Of a DNA stretch of 64,000 nucleotides, positions 23,884 to 35,699 are shown one piece after another. Source of the stretch: Dryocosmus kuriphilus. Lineage: Eukaryota; Arthropoda; Insecta; Hymenoptera; Cynipidae. Location of the stretch: NCBI GenBank assembly GCA_038277395.1, contig CM076194.1, positions 179,528,636 through 179,592,635 on the forward strand, given 5' to 3'. The position numbers and the translations under genes are program-made. The notes below the pieces were generated by a model. It was not told where the DNA came from. It did not search any database and saw only the letters and a program-made list of their open reading frames with translations. The number at the start of each line of letters is the position of its first letter. Position 1 is the stretch's first letter.

Positions 23884-24496
23884 AATTATAATGATGGAAA
23901 TCTTCATTTTGAATTACTTTTGACAAATAATACAAAAATAACAAAAATTGGAATATTTCACATCAAATTAAATCAAGGAGAAATAAAACAATTGAATTTT
24001 TAAAGGAAGCTATTCTTAAAAATACTGGACTCATTAGTAAATTATTATTTAATGATTTAGAAAAAATATATTTTATTTAAATAATTACTTTATATACATT
24101 TCACATACAGAAATTAAAGGATTTTTAAGAAAAGAATTTATTCCTCAACATACAAACTCAAATCAATATTTAGGCAGTATTACAAATGGAGAGTATAAAT
24201 TAATTATTAACATTTTAAACATGACACCAAATTTTACAGTAACTCAAGGACAAAAAATTAAAGTTCTTATAAGTATTTATGATAATAGTAAAAAGTTAAA
24301 AAATTAATTAATCATCAAATTAACTTTTAATTTAATATTTTTAAAATTATATGTATTTTTATTTGTTTTAGACTATTTCAGCATTGGTATAGTATAAAAG
24401 TTCAAAATTCAAGTCATATTACTATAATTAATGAAGAATCATTGGATTTAAGTCTTTTACTTTTAGGAGGACAACTGATTTTTCGCGATAAATAAA
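23884..24496 (+). CDS. Unrecognised gene fragments in the Helentron-like element
   Basis: Three coding-like blocks lie on the plus strand, opposite the helicase: about 23886-24075 (DGNLHFELLLTNN, EAILKNTGLISKLLFND, with one frame change), about 24112-24307 (FLRKEFIPQHTNSN, YKLIINILNMTPNF, KVLISIYDNSKKL) and about 24373-24495 (WYSIKVQNSSHIT, ESLDLSLLLLGGQLIF). The second and third are separated by sequence ending TTTTTATTTGTTTTAG, a good splice acceptor, so it may be a spliced gene. I do not recognise the family. It could be cargo of the element or an older captured gene. The truncated start suggests that the nested TIR element cut its 5' part. Confidence 0.35.
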
Positions 24497-24732
24497 ATTC
24501 CAGTTAATATAAAAATATAATAATAATAATACGCTAATCTTTAGGTATATGCATGAAACAATTATTACATTTTGTTTACAGTTTGAGATGCTACATTGGT
24601 TACTTCCACGTAGTGCATCTTGGAAATAATTTCATTGAAATTATTCCATTAAAGATTTATTAAATTTTATTTAATTAAAGTTTTTCAACACAAATTTGTT
24701 AAATTACATATAATCGTCTACATTTAATTGAA

Positions 24733-24905
24733 ATTGGCACGTGGCCAATGGATTTGCTGGCACTTGATCAAAGGACGTAACGACCGCGAAACCCTTTTAT
24801 GGCTTCACTTGCCTATTTAGGCCAATGGATTTGCTGGCACTTGATCAAAGCATAGGTCCATTAACCCTAAACCTATGAGGGGCTTCACTTGCCTAGTTAC
24901 GCCAA
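24733..24905. repeat. Two-copy direct repeat of about 90 bp
   Basis: GCCAATGGATTTGCTGGCAC and the following TTGATCAAAG occur at about 24738 and 24821. Each copy ends with GGCTTCACTTGCCTA. A third partial GCCAATGG begins near 24901. Confidence 0.8.
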
Positions 24906-25254
24906 TGGGCTGGATTCTTGACACAGCGGCGGCGTTCCCTCAAGACAGTAGTAATAAGTAACGGATCGTATACTCGTATAGTATAGAGTGTATACTATAT
25001 ATTATAGTGTAAGGATATTCAAATTTTGAGGTTTTACAGATTTCACTGCTAAGGCCTCGATTACTGCGCCCTCTTAACAAGAAGCCAGTCTCGTTTGAGA
25101 GGTACTAGGCTACACTTCGTGTCCTTGTAGGCTATTTAATAAACTATCATCTATATATTTAATATTATTCGCCATCTTCTTTGTCCGCCACAATAGACTA
25201 TATCCTATATAATCCTATATCCTCTTACAATAGATTATAGTTTTACATATACGT

Positions 25255-25335
25255 GTGTGTCGTATACTATAGGTATAGATGTAGGTATAGGTATAGGACC
25301 TATAGGTATTAGGTGTAGGTATAGGTACACATGAA
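25255..25335. repeat. GGTATA-type simple repeat
   Basis: Degenerate hexamer repeats (GTAGGTATAGGTATAGG). No gene is seen around it: 24.9-25.6 kb holds only AT-rich sequence. Confidence 0.7.
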
Positions 25336-25642
25336 AAATATAAAGTTCAAACTAAAAGATACTGAAAAATCTACAAAACTATCAACATATTTGAAAAAAA
25401 CATTTTTGATTTTGAAACAGCGAACTGTATCCCGGACTCATGGATTTTCATATCTTTAAATTCGCTATGTGACTTTGTGGGTTTCAAATGTCTTAGAAAA
25501 TTGAAACGATATATGTAATTGATTTAGCTATAAATTTCTTTTCGCGTGACCTCAGCAGCACTAATTTTCAAAATCCAATAGTTTAAAAATTTTTTCAATA
25601 AGAAATTAAATTACGTTTTCTGTAAAAGAAGAACGCCTTTCA

Positions 25643-25714
25643 ACTCCACTGGGATCCGAATTCAGGTACTTTCGCTTGACGGACAAATGCTCTACCAACT
25701 GAGCTACGGAGTCC
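25643..25714 (-). other. tRNA-like sequence, copy 1
   Basis: The minus strand shows a perfect A box TAGCTCAGTTGGTAGAGC and a diverged B box (AATTCGGATCC). ACTCC at one end can pair with GGAGT at the other as an acceptor stem. The anticodon arm pairs poorly, so function as a tRNA is unlikely. Confidence 0.5.
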
Positions 25715-25988
25715 AGACAACTTTTTCTTAGAGAAAAATTTGACGCTATCTAGCTATACATGTACACAATTATACAACTTTTATCTAAGATTCTAATTTT
25801 AGTCATTCTGATCAGTTCTAACTTCTTACCGAAGATTCCATTTGACCATCTGCAAATTAAAAATCTACCGTACCAACCCAACTGGCTAATTAAATCTTAG
25901 AAAATATTTTAACATCTCTACAACAGGATGGACATTATTTTCAATAAGAAATTAAACAAAATTTTCTGTGAAAAAAGAACGCCTTTTA

Positions 25989-26062
25989 ACTCCGCTAGGA
26001 TCTGAACCCAAGACTTTTCGTTTGTTGGACGAATGCTTTACCAACTGAGCTATGGAGGAGTC
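25989..26062 (-). other. tRNA-like sequence, copy 2
   Basis: The minus strand shows A box TAGCTCAGTTGGTAAAGC, anticodon arm TTCGT-CCAACAA-ACGAA (5-bp stem, 7-base loop) and B box GGTTCAGATCC. It folds better than copy 1 but lacks T at position 33 of the loop. A tRNA-derived repeat is the likely reading. Confidence 0.5.
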
Positions 26063-26549
26063 CAGCTAACTTTCTTTTACAGATAATTTTACGCTTTCTA
26101 TTTATATATACTAAAGATATATGTATATGTATTATTAAATTTGTATCGAAGATTCTCATTTTAGTCATTCTGATCAGAAGATTAGCAAATTTAGCGAAGA
26201 AATAACTTTTCTGAGCAGGATTCTTAAACAGTTTACCTCAAATAAATACCTATATACTTAAATGAAATGCTTGATGTTTCAACATAAACTAAGAAACTAC
26301 TTCAAGAAAAAATGTGAATTTTTATAATTGTATTTTTATAATCTTGTAAGTGACTTTTCCCTTGTGCTTGGTATCAATTGAGTTCAATTCATAAGGGTGT
26401 ATGGAAGAAAAAAACATGTTGACTTTTACTTCTAATTGGTGTTGCCGTAATTGACAGTCACTTACCTTTAAGTGGAGTGTATTGGGGTTTTTAAAGTAAG
26501 AAGACCATTTGCAGGTTATTTAAATGTAAATGTTTATTGGGCGTAAAAA

Positions 26550-26570
26550 ACCTCCACTCGTTGAGTGGAG
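26550..26570. repeat. Perfect 9-bp hairpin
   Basis: CCTCCACTC-GTT-GAGTGGAGG. It stands alone in non-coding sequence. No downstream T-run suggests a terminator. Confidence 0.6.
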
Positions 26571-29500
26571 GAAAAAGCCGAAAATCTCAGAACAAAACAA
26601 AACTTAGTAACCATTCAATACTTCCCTGGCAATTCCAAGATCACCCACAATAAACATTCCTCGCTTACATATAATCCGTATCCGTAACTTCCACTCCACA
26701 CAAATCAACAACATTCAGAGATACCAACAGTCGGCATTCCCACACACAACGTTTGCCACGAAGGCTCAATTTGTACTGAACTTGGAATACCAGGTGACCA
26801 TCAGATACCTCACGCAACCACACAGAGATCCCATTTGACTCACAAGATTCGGCTGCTCTGTCAACCTCGCCCAGCTGTCAGCTTCGACCGAAGCAACGCT
26901 TTGGCCTCCGGTAGCGTGCCGCACCATCCGGCAACGTCTCACAGCATACGCAAGCGTCTTGCGGCGCAGTAGCCCCAATGTGGGCTCCAGCCGCTACCGC
27001 GATTAGGGACAATCACTTCACAATCACTTATTCACTTTATTCACTTCACTGCGATCCCCAAGCAAGGCACCCCGCACTCCGACACCGTCACCGACCCGAC
27101 TTCAAGACTTCACTTCACACTCCACGATCATCCGAAACGAAGGCTCAAATCGAACTGAGCTTGGAATACAAGGTGAAAAATAAGATACCCGCACTCAATC
27201 GCAGAGATGAAAGGTCGTGGCGAAAAGTTTCACTCTACCTACTCGGCATTGACCTTCGAGCTACTCAAGAGCTAACCATAAAATTTCAGGTGCAGCCCCC
27301 TTTCCAAGAAAAATAACAAGTAATACAGAACAGTAAATAAAGTATAATTCTCCTCTTCCAGCTAACAGTAAGAAACACACGAACAATTGGTATCAGTTTA
27401 TAAGAATTAGGATTAAAAGATTGAAATCTCGATTAAAATTGAACATTGTGCACAGTGAGCATACTTATATATTAGATAGAAAGAGATATTTTTTTTCATT
27501 TTCTTCCAATTTTATTGACAGTTATGTTTACAGATAAACATTTTTTATCCATTTGTTGATTTTATAAACAAATTATCGACACTGTGCATTTAATTGTGTA
27601 ATTTGTTTATTAAATTGCCATATAATATTGGTTGACAAAAATTCTTCAGCAAACACCACAATCAATATAATTCGAAGACAAGTGAACGAAAAGAACTATT
27701 TCTTTCTATCTATATAAATGCGCTCACAGTGAGTTTTGTTCATAAAATTTTTATTGTAAAACTAACCAAAATTTTTTATTTCCATGTACCACCTTTTCGA
27801 TAAAATTAACCATCTTCAAGGCAGAATTATGCTTTGAAAACGAAAAATCCATGACATAAAAAAAACAGTTAATGTAATTTATTTACAACAATAAACCATT
27901 ATAGGCCAAAAATTTTTTTTCATGCACTTCTACGAATTAAATCTAAATAATACAGATCATAGAAAAAATTTCGATAAGAAACAAAAAAATGTGCAAAGTC
28001 GGCATGTTATTCACTCTTTGCATTAACATACAATTTTAAATAAAGAAGTGTTAGGTGCGAATTTTACAATTAAATCAAATACATTAATAACACCTAATTT
28101 CTCTTTTTAATAAATATATATGTATAAACAATTTCCTTTGGTTTAGATAAAAATTAATATTAGAATAATGAAGTAACAATGAAGACGCTAAGCTGTTTGA
28201 AGCGCTTATTGTCACACACACAAATACACATACACAAGACGCTAAGCTGTTTGAGGCGCTCGTGTATACACTTACACGCACCATAAAAATTCATAGACAA
28301 AAATTAATAGCCAGGAACGAATAAAAGATACTATAAAAGAGAAAGAAGGGTAAACCAAAATACATTATCAAGATACTCGCATTAAGTTTAGAAATAAAAA
28401 TAGAAAGGGATGAACAGGAATAATATTATAAAATAGAATTCCAATTTAAGACAAGCACTCTGAATTAAGATTTCAATTCGAAGTCATTTGTGATATCATT
28501 CATCTATAAAATTTAGCAACAATGCGAACTATGAACATCTAAATTAATCGAGGTAAAATGCCAGTTTATAAAGAAAAACCTTTTCTTTAATTGAATTGTA
28601 CGCTTGATTAATAAAAATAATACTGGATAAAGACTACAGAACTTTGTAAATTCTATCAGTCTTTTCATAAAAACCATTCGTAGTTTCAAATATAAGTTTA
28701 TTGATCTTAAGAGTTCAATGAAATCGTTAATGATAGGTCATCGAATAATTGAAAGCAGTGCGGCGGAGGAACACCGATCGAGCGTGAGAATTGCAATTTG
28801 GCAAAATATGACCAAATGCTTGCTCGCAGGTGCTCAATGGTCAAAAGCAGAGGTAAGGACTGTAATCGAAATACATTAGAAAATTAATCTACAACTTGAT
28901 CGCGTCGCGAATACAACGGGTTTTACTTTAACTCAATCGCTTCGCACACAAAAGTAAGGGTTCTGTCGGTATTTATTTCGAGCTGTTTTTGTTTACCCTC
29001 TTCATTTTTGCAATCTCGGGTCGGACGTTAAATTAAATCTATTTATTTATTTATCTATTTTATTTGACAATAAAATTGACTGAAGAGGGCCCAAACCAGA
29101 GGCGCCGAAACGTTTCAACAGACTCAAAACTTTTTTGTTTTTCCTATATTATTTTGACCTACACTTGCGAAGACTAATTTGAGGATTCAATCTACACTTA
29201 AGGTCAAGACTATTGTTTATTACTAGAGAGAGAGAGTCAGTTTTCTTTTAAAAACGGCTCTGACTAGCATAAACTAAAAACCCTTTTCTCTTTTCTTTCG
29301 TGGGAAGTAAGTACCTTCCAGAGTTCGGAGAGAAAGCCCGCGAGTAGGCCGTTATCCAAAAGTCGGTTCAAATAAACTTCACTTATCCGGGGATAACTAC
29401 CGAACTGACAAAAAGTGAAGCGAAAGAAACAGTTATAATTCTCGAAGTAGAATTACTCTGAATTCTGCCTCTCTTCTAAAAATGGAAGTAGTGATAAGAA

Positions 29501-29602
29501 ACAGTGAATGGCGATTGTTTGGATGCAGTAATTGGTAATACACATGTATCAATAAAAACACACACAACACTATACACACCCCACTACAATATATATATAT
29601 AT
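26571..29602. other. Non-coding region left of the LTR element
   Basis: No gene is supported. Contents include a diverged repeat (CGAAGGCTCAAT...ACTTGGAATACCAGGTGA near 26759, again near 27139) and an AAGACGCTAAGCTGTTTGA repeat near 28183 and 28235. A motif CTGAAGAGGGCCC...GCCGAAACGTTTC at 29080-29115 recalls Penelope-type hammerhead sequences. A plausible open frame at 26978-27316 shows no known domain. Confidence 0.4.
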
Positions 29603-29821
29603 TGTGATCTCGTTTTTTTTATGATCACCTTTTTAAAAAAGGGTGTAAGGCTTTCCCAGGAAGGATGGAAAGGCTTGGAGTTTTTAGAGACTTTATTTGA
29701 ATTCAACAGAGTTTAGTGCTCAAGAGTCGAGCATAAAAATGCGTGCCGAGCCAGGAGGCCAGTCGGCTTTTATAAGTTCGGTCGACGTCATAAGGTGTGC
29801 CATAGAAGGTTCCATCTCACA
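29603..29821 (-). repeat. 3' LTR of the errantivirus-like element
   Basis: 219 bp on the plus strand from TGTGATCTCG to CCATCTCACA. It differs from the other LTR by a few substitutions and single-base length changes in A/T runs. A purine-rich stretch (GGAGGGAG on the element strand) adjoins it and may be the polypurine tract. Confidence 0.92.
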
Positions 29822-29904
29822 GCTCCCTCCATCGAAGTTAAATAACGTCCTCGTTATTTTTAAATAGGGCGGTGCGTGCAGAATTATAGACCGCTTGTGC
29901 TGTG

Positions 29905-31617
29905 GGTGCCATGGGTGTATGAAAGATAGTTGTTGTCCCTCTGTTTTTGTAAATTACTTTTTCGCAAGGAGTGGAGTGGATTAATATCTGTATAAGTTTG
30001 TTGAGGCCGCATTTCCAAAATCCCCAGAGTATCAGGATAGCTAGACTGGTGTAGCCGAGTCTTTCTAACCAAGTGGTGCTGGTAGTCCATCAGGAATGCT
30101 GACGGCGTTGAGCTAGAAATACCTCATAGTCCTTTTGAGCCTCCTCTAGGTCGTGGGCCGAGTCCTTTAATTGCTGGAGGTTCAGATGGGTACTGTGAAA
30201 AGTCGGAAGGGGTAAGTGACTGGTATTTAAAATATTATGTTCTAATCGGGAAAAATTTGCTTTTATTTGCTGCTCTACTACTGGTTGGTCCTTAGAAAAG
30301 TGCGTTGCAGCGAGAAAGGATTCCTCATCCGTTACTGCTCGGCAATGATCCTCCAACGTCAAGATAGATGCTTCGGTTATATATTTGCTGGTTTCCTCCT
30401 CCAATGGACATTGAATGGTAAGGCGTACCGAGGTTGTTGGCAATATATACCATTGGTAACCATTCTGAAAACTGAAGATGAAGTTAGAGCTTAATTGAAA
30501 GTATTTTCTCTTGCAAGACTCTCCTTGATGTGTTATCACCCAACCAAGGCAGGAGCTACTCAGCGAGATTTTCTTAATAGGTTCTATTAGTTGGCAATAA
30601 TGAATGTCATCTGTTTTTCGACATTTGCTGGGATCGATCTTTGTGTATGAAAGCCGGTCTCTTGATAGGGCTATAGGTTTATCACATAGTCCATCGTATA
30701 TGTAATGACTGAACATACTATAATATGGAAGTGATGTGTGTTGTATTATATTGTATGTGACATTATCGGGAATGGGAGTGTGTACTTTGTAAATTAATTT
30801 GTTGTTGATGAGTGCAATATTCATGGTACTGATTCGACTATACAAGAATTAATTGTTTTCATTAAGTGCATAGGGGATATTTTTAAAAAAAATTCTTTTT
30901 TATCCTTTTTAGTGAGTCCATGAAGTTTTTTGGTGTTAACATTTCTGGAGACGCAATTCCAATTTTGGCTTCGGCAATTGCTGCCTCGACGTTTCTTACC
31001 ATGCTGACCGTTTCTTCTACGTGTAGCTCCATTGTAAAAAGGGAGTTCAGGATCTGATTATTGAAGATTAGGGTGCTCAGTGCGTCAGTTAGCTGTACTG
31101 CTGATTCCTGAATTGTTTTGATGTCTTTTTCTTGCTGATCTCTGATCTCTTCTGTTTTTGAGATCATTGTTTTCATCAAACTAGTTTGATTTTTTAGTAG
31201 TATTACCGTTCCCCTTGATTTACTACAGACTTCGTCTATATCTTTGTTTATTTTCTCGGCATCGTCCGCACTCATTGTGCCAAACAGGTATTTAGTCGCT
31301 GATCCGATAAAATTAAAAAGTCCCCGTTTGCTTCGCTCCTTGGTGATGGTTTCAATATTGTTGTATTTCTGTTCTAATTTAATAATCCTGTTTCCCATAA
31401 CTTCAATACTTTTTCTCATGTTGCATCCTGATTTGGTTTCACAGACTTTCTTAATTTCCATGGTGTAATTTCTTAATTGCCGAATGTCTTCTTTGATTTC
31501 TTTCAGGTCGATAAAGTATATTGTATCCCAGGTCTCGTGGAATACTCGTGCCTCGTATAAGTTCTCTAGTATTATGGGGTGGTCCAGAGGTTTTATGCTG
31601 AAGGAGCTCTCCATCAT
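29905..31617 (-). pseudogene. env: Errantivirus-like envelope (baculovirus F-type), broken
   Basis: Envelope proteins of this class are related to baculovirus F fusion proteins. Visible features: a coiled-coil-rich N-terminal part, a furin-type site RSKR followed by a hydrophobic GLFNFIGSATKYLFG segment typical of an F-like fusion peptide (about 31300-31340), then heptad-rich sequence. A frameshift in an A-run near 30885 separates this from the C-terminal half (30845-30090). That half ends in an in-frame stop just before a hydrophobic, transmembrane-like stretch (LGYTSLAILILWGFW, about 30040). No signal peptide is seen at the N-terminus. In relatives it can be supplied by splicing. It is non-functional as it stands. 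Confidence 0.85.
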
Positions 31618-31638
31618 TGGGATTACCTGAAAAGGGTT

Positions 31639-34600
31639 TTATTCGGTAAATTGGTATTTTTTAACCTGATTAAAATGTCGTGAATGTTCTTGGCCTCGTC
31701 GAAATACGATAATAGTTTTTGTATTGGGGTTAATCTGTCTAATTGCCAAGGGTTCAGACCAAACTAATTTATTATTTTGCATAATGTGTATTTGTACAAG
31801 TTCGCCTATTTGATAAACTTCTTCTTTTCCTGTTCGTCGGCTTTTTTGTTGGTTAACTTCCTTTGCTTCTTGGATCTTTTGTCTGGCATCCTCAAGTTGT
31901 ACAAGATTTCTGTCTCGTCTTTGTTCTTGCTGTTCTTGCTCGTCCATTTGTTCTTCTATCGGTGTAGTGTATAGAAGTTCTTCTGGAGTGTAGGTTGTGG
32001 TTGTGTGCGGGCTTTTATTATAGATTTTTACTGCTTTGGCAATTTTTATAAAAGTGTTGCCCTCTGAATTTTCTGCCAGTCTCTTGATTGTTCCAATTGC
32101 GCATTCAGCAATACCGTTACTTTGGAGGTGATATGCTGAGATCTTGATTTGTTGTGTGCCAAATTGCGAGAGGAGTTCCCTTACTTTTTTCCCATGAAAT
32201 ACACTTTCGTTGTCCGCGATCAACTTTTTTGGTGTGGGGTTTGCATAAAAAAAAATGATGTAGTGTATCATAGGTGTTCTCCGTTTTCAGAGGGGAGACC
32301 CAGATGTATCTAGTTAGACTGTCTTCTAATAGTAGAAAGTTCTTCCCTTCGTATGTAAATTTGTCAGTGTTTAAAATTTCAAAAGGGTATTTGGCCGGAT
32401 CAATGATTACCGCGTCTGCTCTGATTCTTCTCTCCGTCATTTTGTTTGTACAGATGGGGCATCTTTCAATGTAGTCCCTGATTTGTTGATTCATGCCTGG
32501 CCAGAAGTTTCTTTGCTGAATTGTCCTCAGTGTTTTATCGAATGCCCAATGTCCGTTCTCGTGGATTCTTGCTATTATGTTGTACTGCATTTGCGGCTTT
32601 CTGATTATCTTGGGGAGCATTGTTTTTATGTGGTAATGCTGTTCTAACTGCATCATCTTCAATGTTCTATATATGAAGCTTGCTGCAAGTTCAAATTCCT
32701 CCTTCGAAGTCCAATGCGTAATCTCTATGATTCTTGGTACCTCTGTTCGCTCGTCCTGCCAAAGGATTGTGGCCAGTTTTATGTGGTCATGAAAGGTTTT
32801 AAAAAGCGCCCCGTTGATTTGAAGATCGGGTTTTATTGTCTTCTTAAAATAATGTAATGGGGTACGGTAGATTTTTAATTGATGATGGAATTCACTTGGT
32901 TCTGCTATGGTTATCTTCACTTTCTCTTGGCCACTTAACTGTTGAATCCGTGGTAAGTCATTAGTGATGTAGTCAAATTGATTTTTTATTCTTTTTCTTA
33001 CTTCTTCATCTGGCATTTCTTTGATGATTATACGCGAATTTTTTAGTGTACATGGGACTTCTGGATTATCCTCAACCTCTTCCTCCCTCGGGGAAGAGTT
33101 ACGGGATCCTCCTTCTGGTGGGGTTGTGGCTCCTAGTTCTTGCAGAATTTCTTCTAATGCTTCCAAGTTGACGTTTTCGTTTTCGAGAATGTCCTGAAGG
33201 TTTACCTGACTTGCTTCGGGCGTGGTTTCTTCTAAGATTCTGGTTATTTCTTCTTCTGAGACTTCCTGTTCCTTTGCTAATGCTTTGCTTCCTGTGATAG
33301 CGAAAGCTCGACTTAAGGCATCTGCATTCGTGTTGTGCTTTTCTTTTTTATAAATCACTTCTGGGTAATAGTCGGTTAGTTTTTGTGTGAGCCTAAAAAG
33401 TCTTGAAGACATATTATCATGTCTTGCTGTCAAAAGTCCCTTGATCGGCTGGTGGTCTGTATATACTTTAAATTTTTGGCCATACAAAAGATTTCGGTAT
33501 TGTTTTATACCCCAAACAATCGCCAGAAGTTCCTTCTCCGTGGTCGAGTAGTTTTTTTCAGCAGGATTAAGACTTCTGCTAGCGTATCCGATAGGATGTT
33601 CTAAACCTTGATCATCTAGCTGGCTGATAACGACACCAAGTCCATCATTAGACGCATCCGTGCACAAAATAAATTGTTTAGTGAGGTCAGGGTGTTTTAG
33701 AATGGGGTAGGTTGTTAAAAGGGTTTTTAATTCCACAAAAGCTTTCTCGCATTTTGAAGTCCATTCGAAAACAACATTCTTTGACTTGAGATGATTTAAT
33801 GGATGGGCGATTTTTGCGAAGTTCTGGATGAATTTTCTATAGTAGGAAGCAAGTCCCATAAAACGTTCGAGTTCTTTTATGTTCTTGGGTCGAGGAAAAT
33901 TTACAACTTTGTCAACGCTCTTTTTTAACGGCTTAACTCCTTCCGGTCCTACAGAGTGTCCGAGGTATTCAAGCTTTCGCTCCATATACTTGCATTTATC
34001 GGGCTGCAAAACGAGACGGGTTTCTCGAAGGCGGGTGAACACAGTTCGCAAGTTCTGTAGATGTTCGTTCTCTGTTTTCCCGATAACTATTAAATCATCA
34101 AGGTAAATGAAGCAGATATTACCAATCAGTCCTTGCAGTTTGAAGTTCACCATGCGTTGATAAGTAGCTGGTGCGTTGATAAGTCCCATCGGCATGCGCA
34201 CCCATTCCCAATGACCTTTGTGGGTTGAGAATGCAGTTTTTTCGACGTCTTCCTGTGCTACTGCGACCTGGTAAAATCCGTTGGCCATGTCGAAACAGCT
34301 CATGTATTTTGCTGTTCCGAGCATGCATAGAATCTCCTCTATTGATGGTAAAGGATAATTGTCTTGTTCAGTGTACTCGTTGAGTTTCCGAAAGTCCATG
34401 ACTAATCTCCATTTTTTTTTTTGCTGTTATCTAGCTTTTTTTGACTAACCATACATTCGCTTGATATGGAGAGAAGGAAGGTCGAATTAAACCTTTTTGC
34501 AAATATTCTTCTATTTGACGTTCTATCTCGGGTTGAAATAATAAAGGATGTTTGTATAAGGGAGTGCTAATGGGCTTCTCGGTTCTCAGTTTTATTCTGT

Positions 34601-35699
34601 GTTCAACGTCAGAAACTACTGGCATGGGATCTTGAGAAAGATAAAAGATATCGTTAAATTCTATTAGGAGGTTTGAGAGGTTTTCTTGTAATCCATTGTG
34701 GAGGTGCGATAATGAGCTTCTCGTCATTAGTTCCGAGATAAACGATCGTCGCTGGTTTTATTCCTTTGTAAAGAGAAGATTGGTATCGTCTTATCGGAAC
34801 TATACCATGTTTGCAGAGAAACCTTCCTGTCCTCTTGACTGTGTTTGTTGTTCAATATTTTGGATATCAAACCGTCTTTTTTTGCTGAGTTGGCTAGCTT
34901 GCTTTTAAAGGAATAATCGTTTGATTCAGGGTCTTTGAATCTTTCTATTATTAAATCCTTCTGTCTTACTTCGATTTTCTGTTCTTCGCCATTTGCATTT
35001 ACAGTTAAAATTTTAGTTCTATGCTCGCCGTCGCTACTGTAAATGCCTGGAAGGATTCCTTTTCCGTTGATTACGAATTCACCTCTGGGCAACTGAATGT
35101 CCACATATTTACACGAGGGTCTTACGTGAAATATTATGGGATTATAGTTGCCCTGTAGAGGAATGCTTTGGTCTGGTAGATCTAAAGTGTCATTTATGAA
35201 ATTTATCTTTGCCTGATATGCTGTTAGCCAGTCACGCCCCAAAAATTCCATCGAATTCAGTGGGAAAGTTGTTTTTAACTACATGAAATCTGTGCAGACG
35301 ATCTTTTGAGGTTAATGTACACTCACCTAAGACTTTATATACACCGTCTACAATTTCAAAGCTTCGTCGCTGTCCTTCAGGAATACGCACTGGGAAACAC
35401 TGGTCCTTGATCAGGCAATTTGTTTTTATAAATGACTCGGGGCTGCCACTGTCTACCAGTAGTCCTCGTTTACTTCTGTATCCTTGCAGTTCGATTCGGA
35501 CAAAGGGATGTCCTCTTCCTTGTAGATGTATTCGTGGTATGCATATTCTGGGGGAATTTCCTCGCTCAGGACTGTTTCTTCCTCGCAGTCCCCGAGATTC
35601 ATTACTTCCGTTTGGTACATGCGTCTGGGTGGATCCTTTCCCTGCGGCCAGGATCGTTGAAAATTTTCTTTTCTTTGCTGGTTCTGTTTGGTATAGCAT
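31639..35699 (-). pseudogene. pol: Errantivirus-like pol (PR-RT-RNH-IN), broken by frameshifts
   Basis: Read right to left. The protease has LLVDSGSPESF (D-S-G) near 35430 and GRDWL near 35235. The reverse transcriptase starts near 34727 (LQKGLIRPSFSPYQANVW) and is frameshifted at an A-run near 34411-34425. It continues with FDMANGFYQV and the catalytic CFIYLDDLIVIG (about 34110). RNase H has LCTDASNDGLG, TEKELLAIVW and VYTDHQPIKG. Integrase has an HHCC zinc domain (HENGHWAF...CPIC), FEILNTDKFTYEG (first Asp), then a frameshift in an A-run near 32250, LIADNESVFHG (second Asp) and NGIAECAIGTIKRL (Glu). The frame ends near 31639, just before env. All catalytic residues are present. Only frameshifts, mainly at homopolymers, disable it. 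Confidence 0.92.

Larger units (their letters stand above)
20116..24644 (-). mobile_element. Helentron-like (Helitron2) element
   Basis: At the left edge lies a hairpin, TTAGTGTTGAC-CATATA-GTCAACACTAA (20116-20143, perfect 11-bp stem), next to a (TA)n tract. An inverted repeat of about 48 bp lies inside it: 20151-20199 against the reverse complement of 24593-24644, sharing TTACTTCCACGTAGTGCATCTT. A Pif1-type helicase on the minus strand (20343-21740) places the element's 3' end at the left. A 3' hairpin plus subterminal inverted repeats suits Helentrons rather than classic Helitrons. No Rep nuclease was identified, and a 1.3-kb TIR element interrupts the body. The right end is approximate. 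Confidence 0.6.
25590..26185. repeat. Duplicated unit of about 240 bp carrying tRNA-like sequences
   Basis: Unit 1 (about 25590-25825) and unit 2 (about 25938-26178) share TTTTCAATAAGAAATTAAA at the left and TTTTAGTCATTCTGATCAG at the right, with a tRNA-like block between. Spacing is about 345 bp. This looks like a local duplication of a tRNA-derived repeat. Confidence 0.7.

Noticed and set aside
26978..27316. 112-residue frame rich in His and Arg
   Set aside because: No recognised domain, and part of it is a repeat also present near 26759. Support is too weak.
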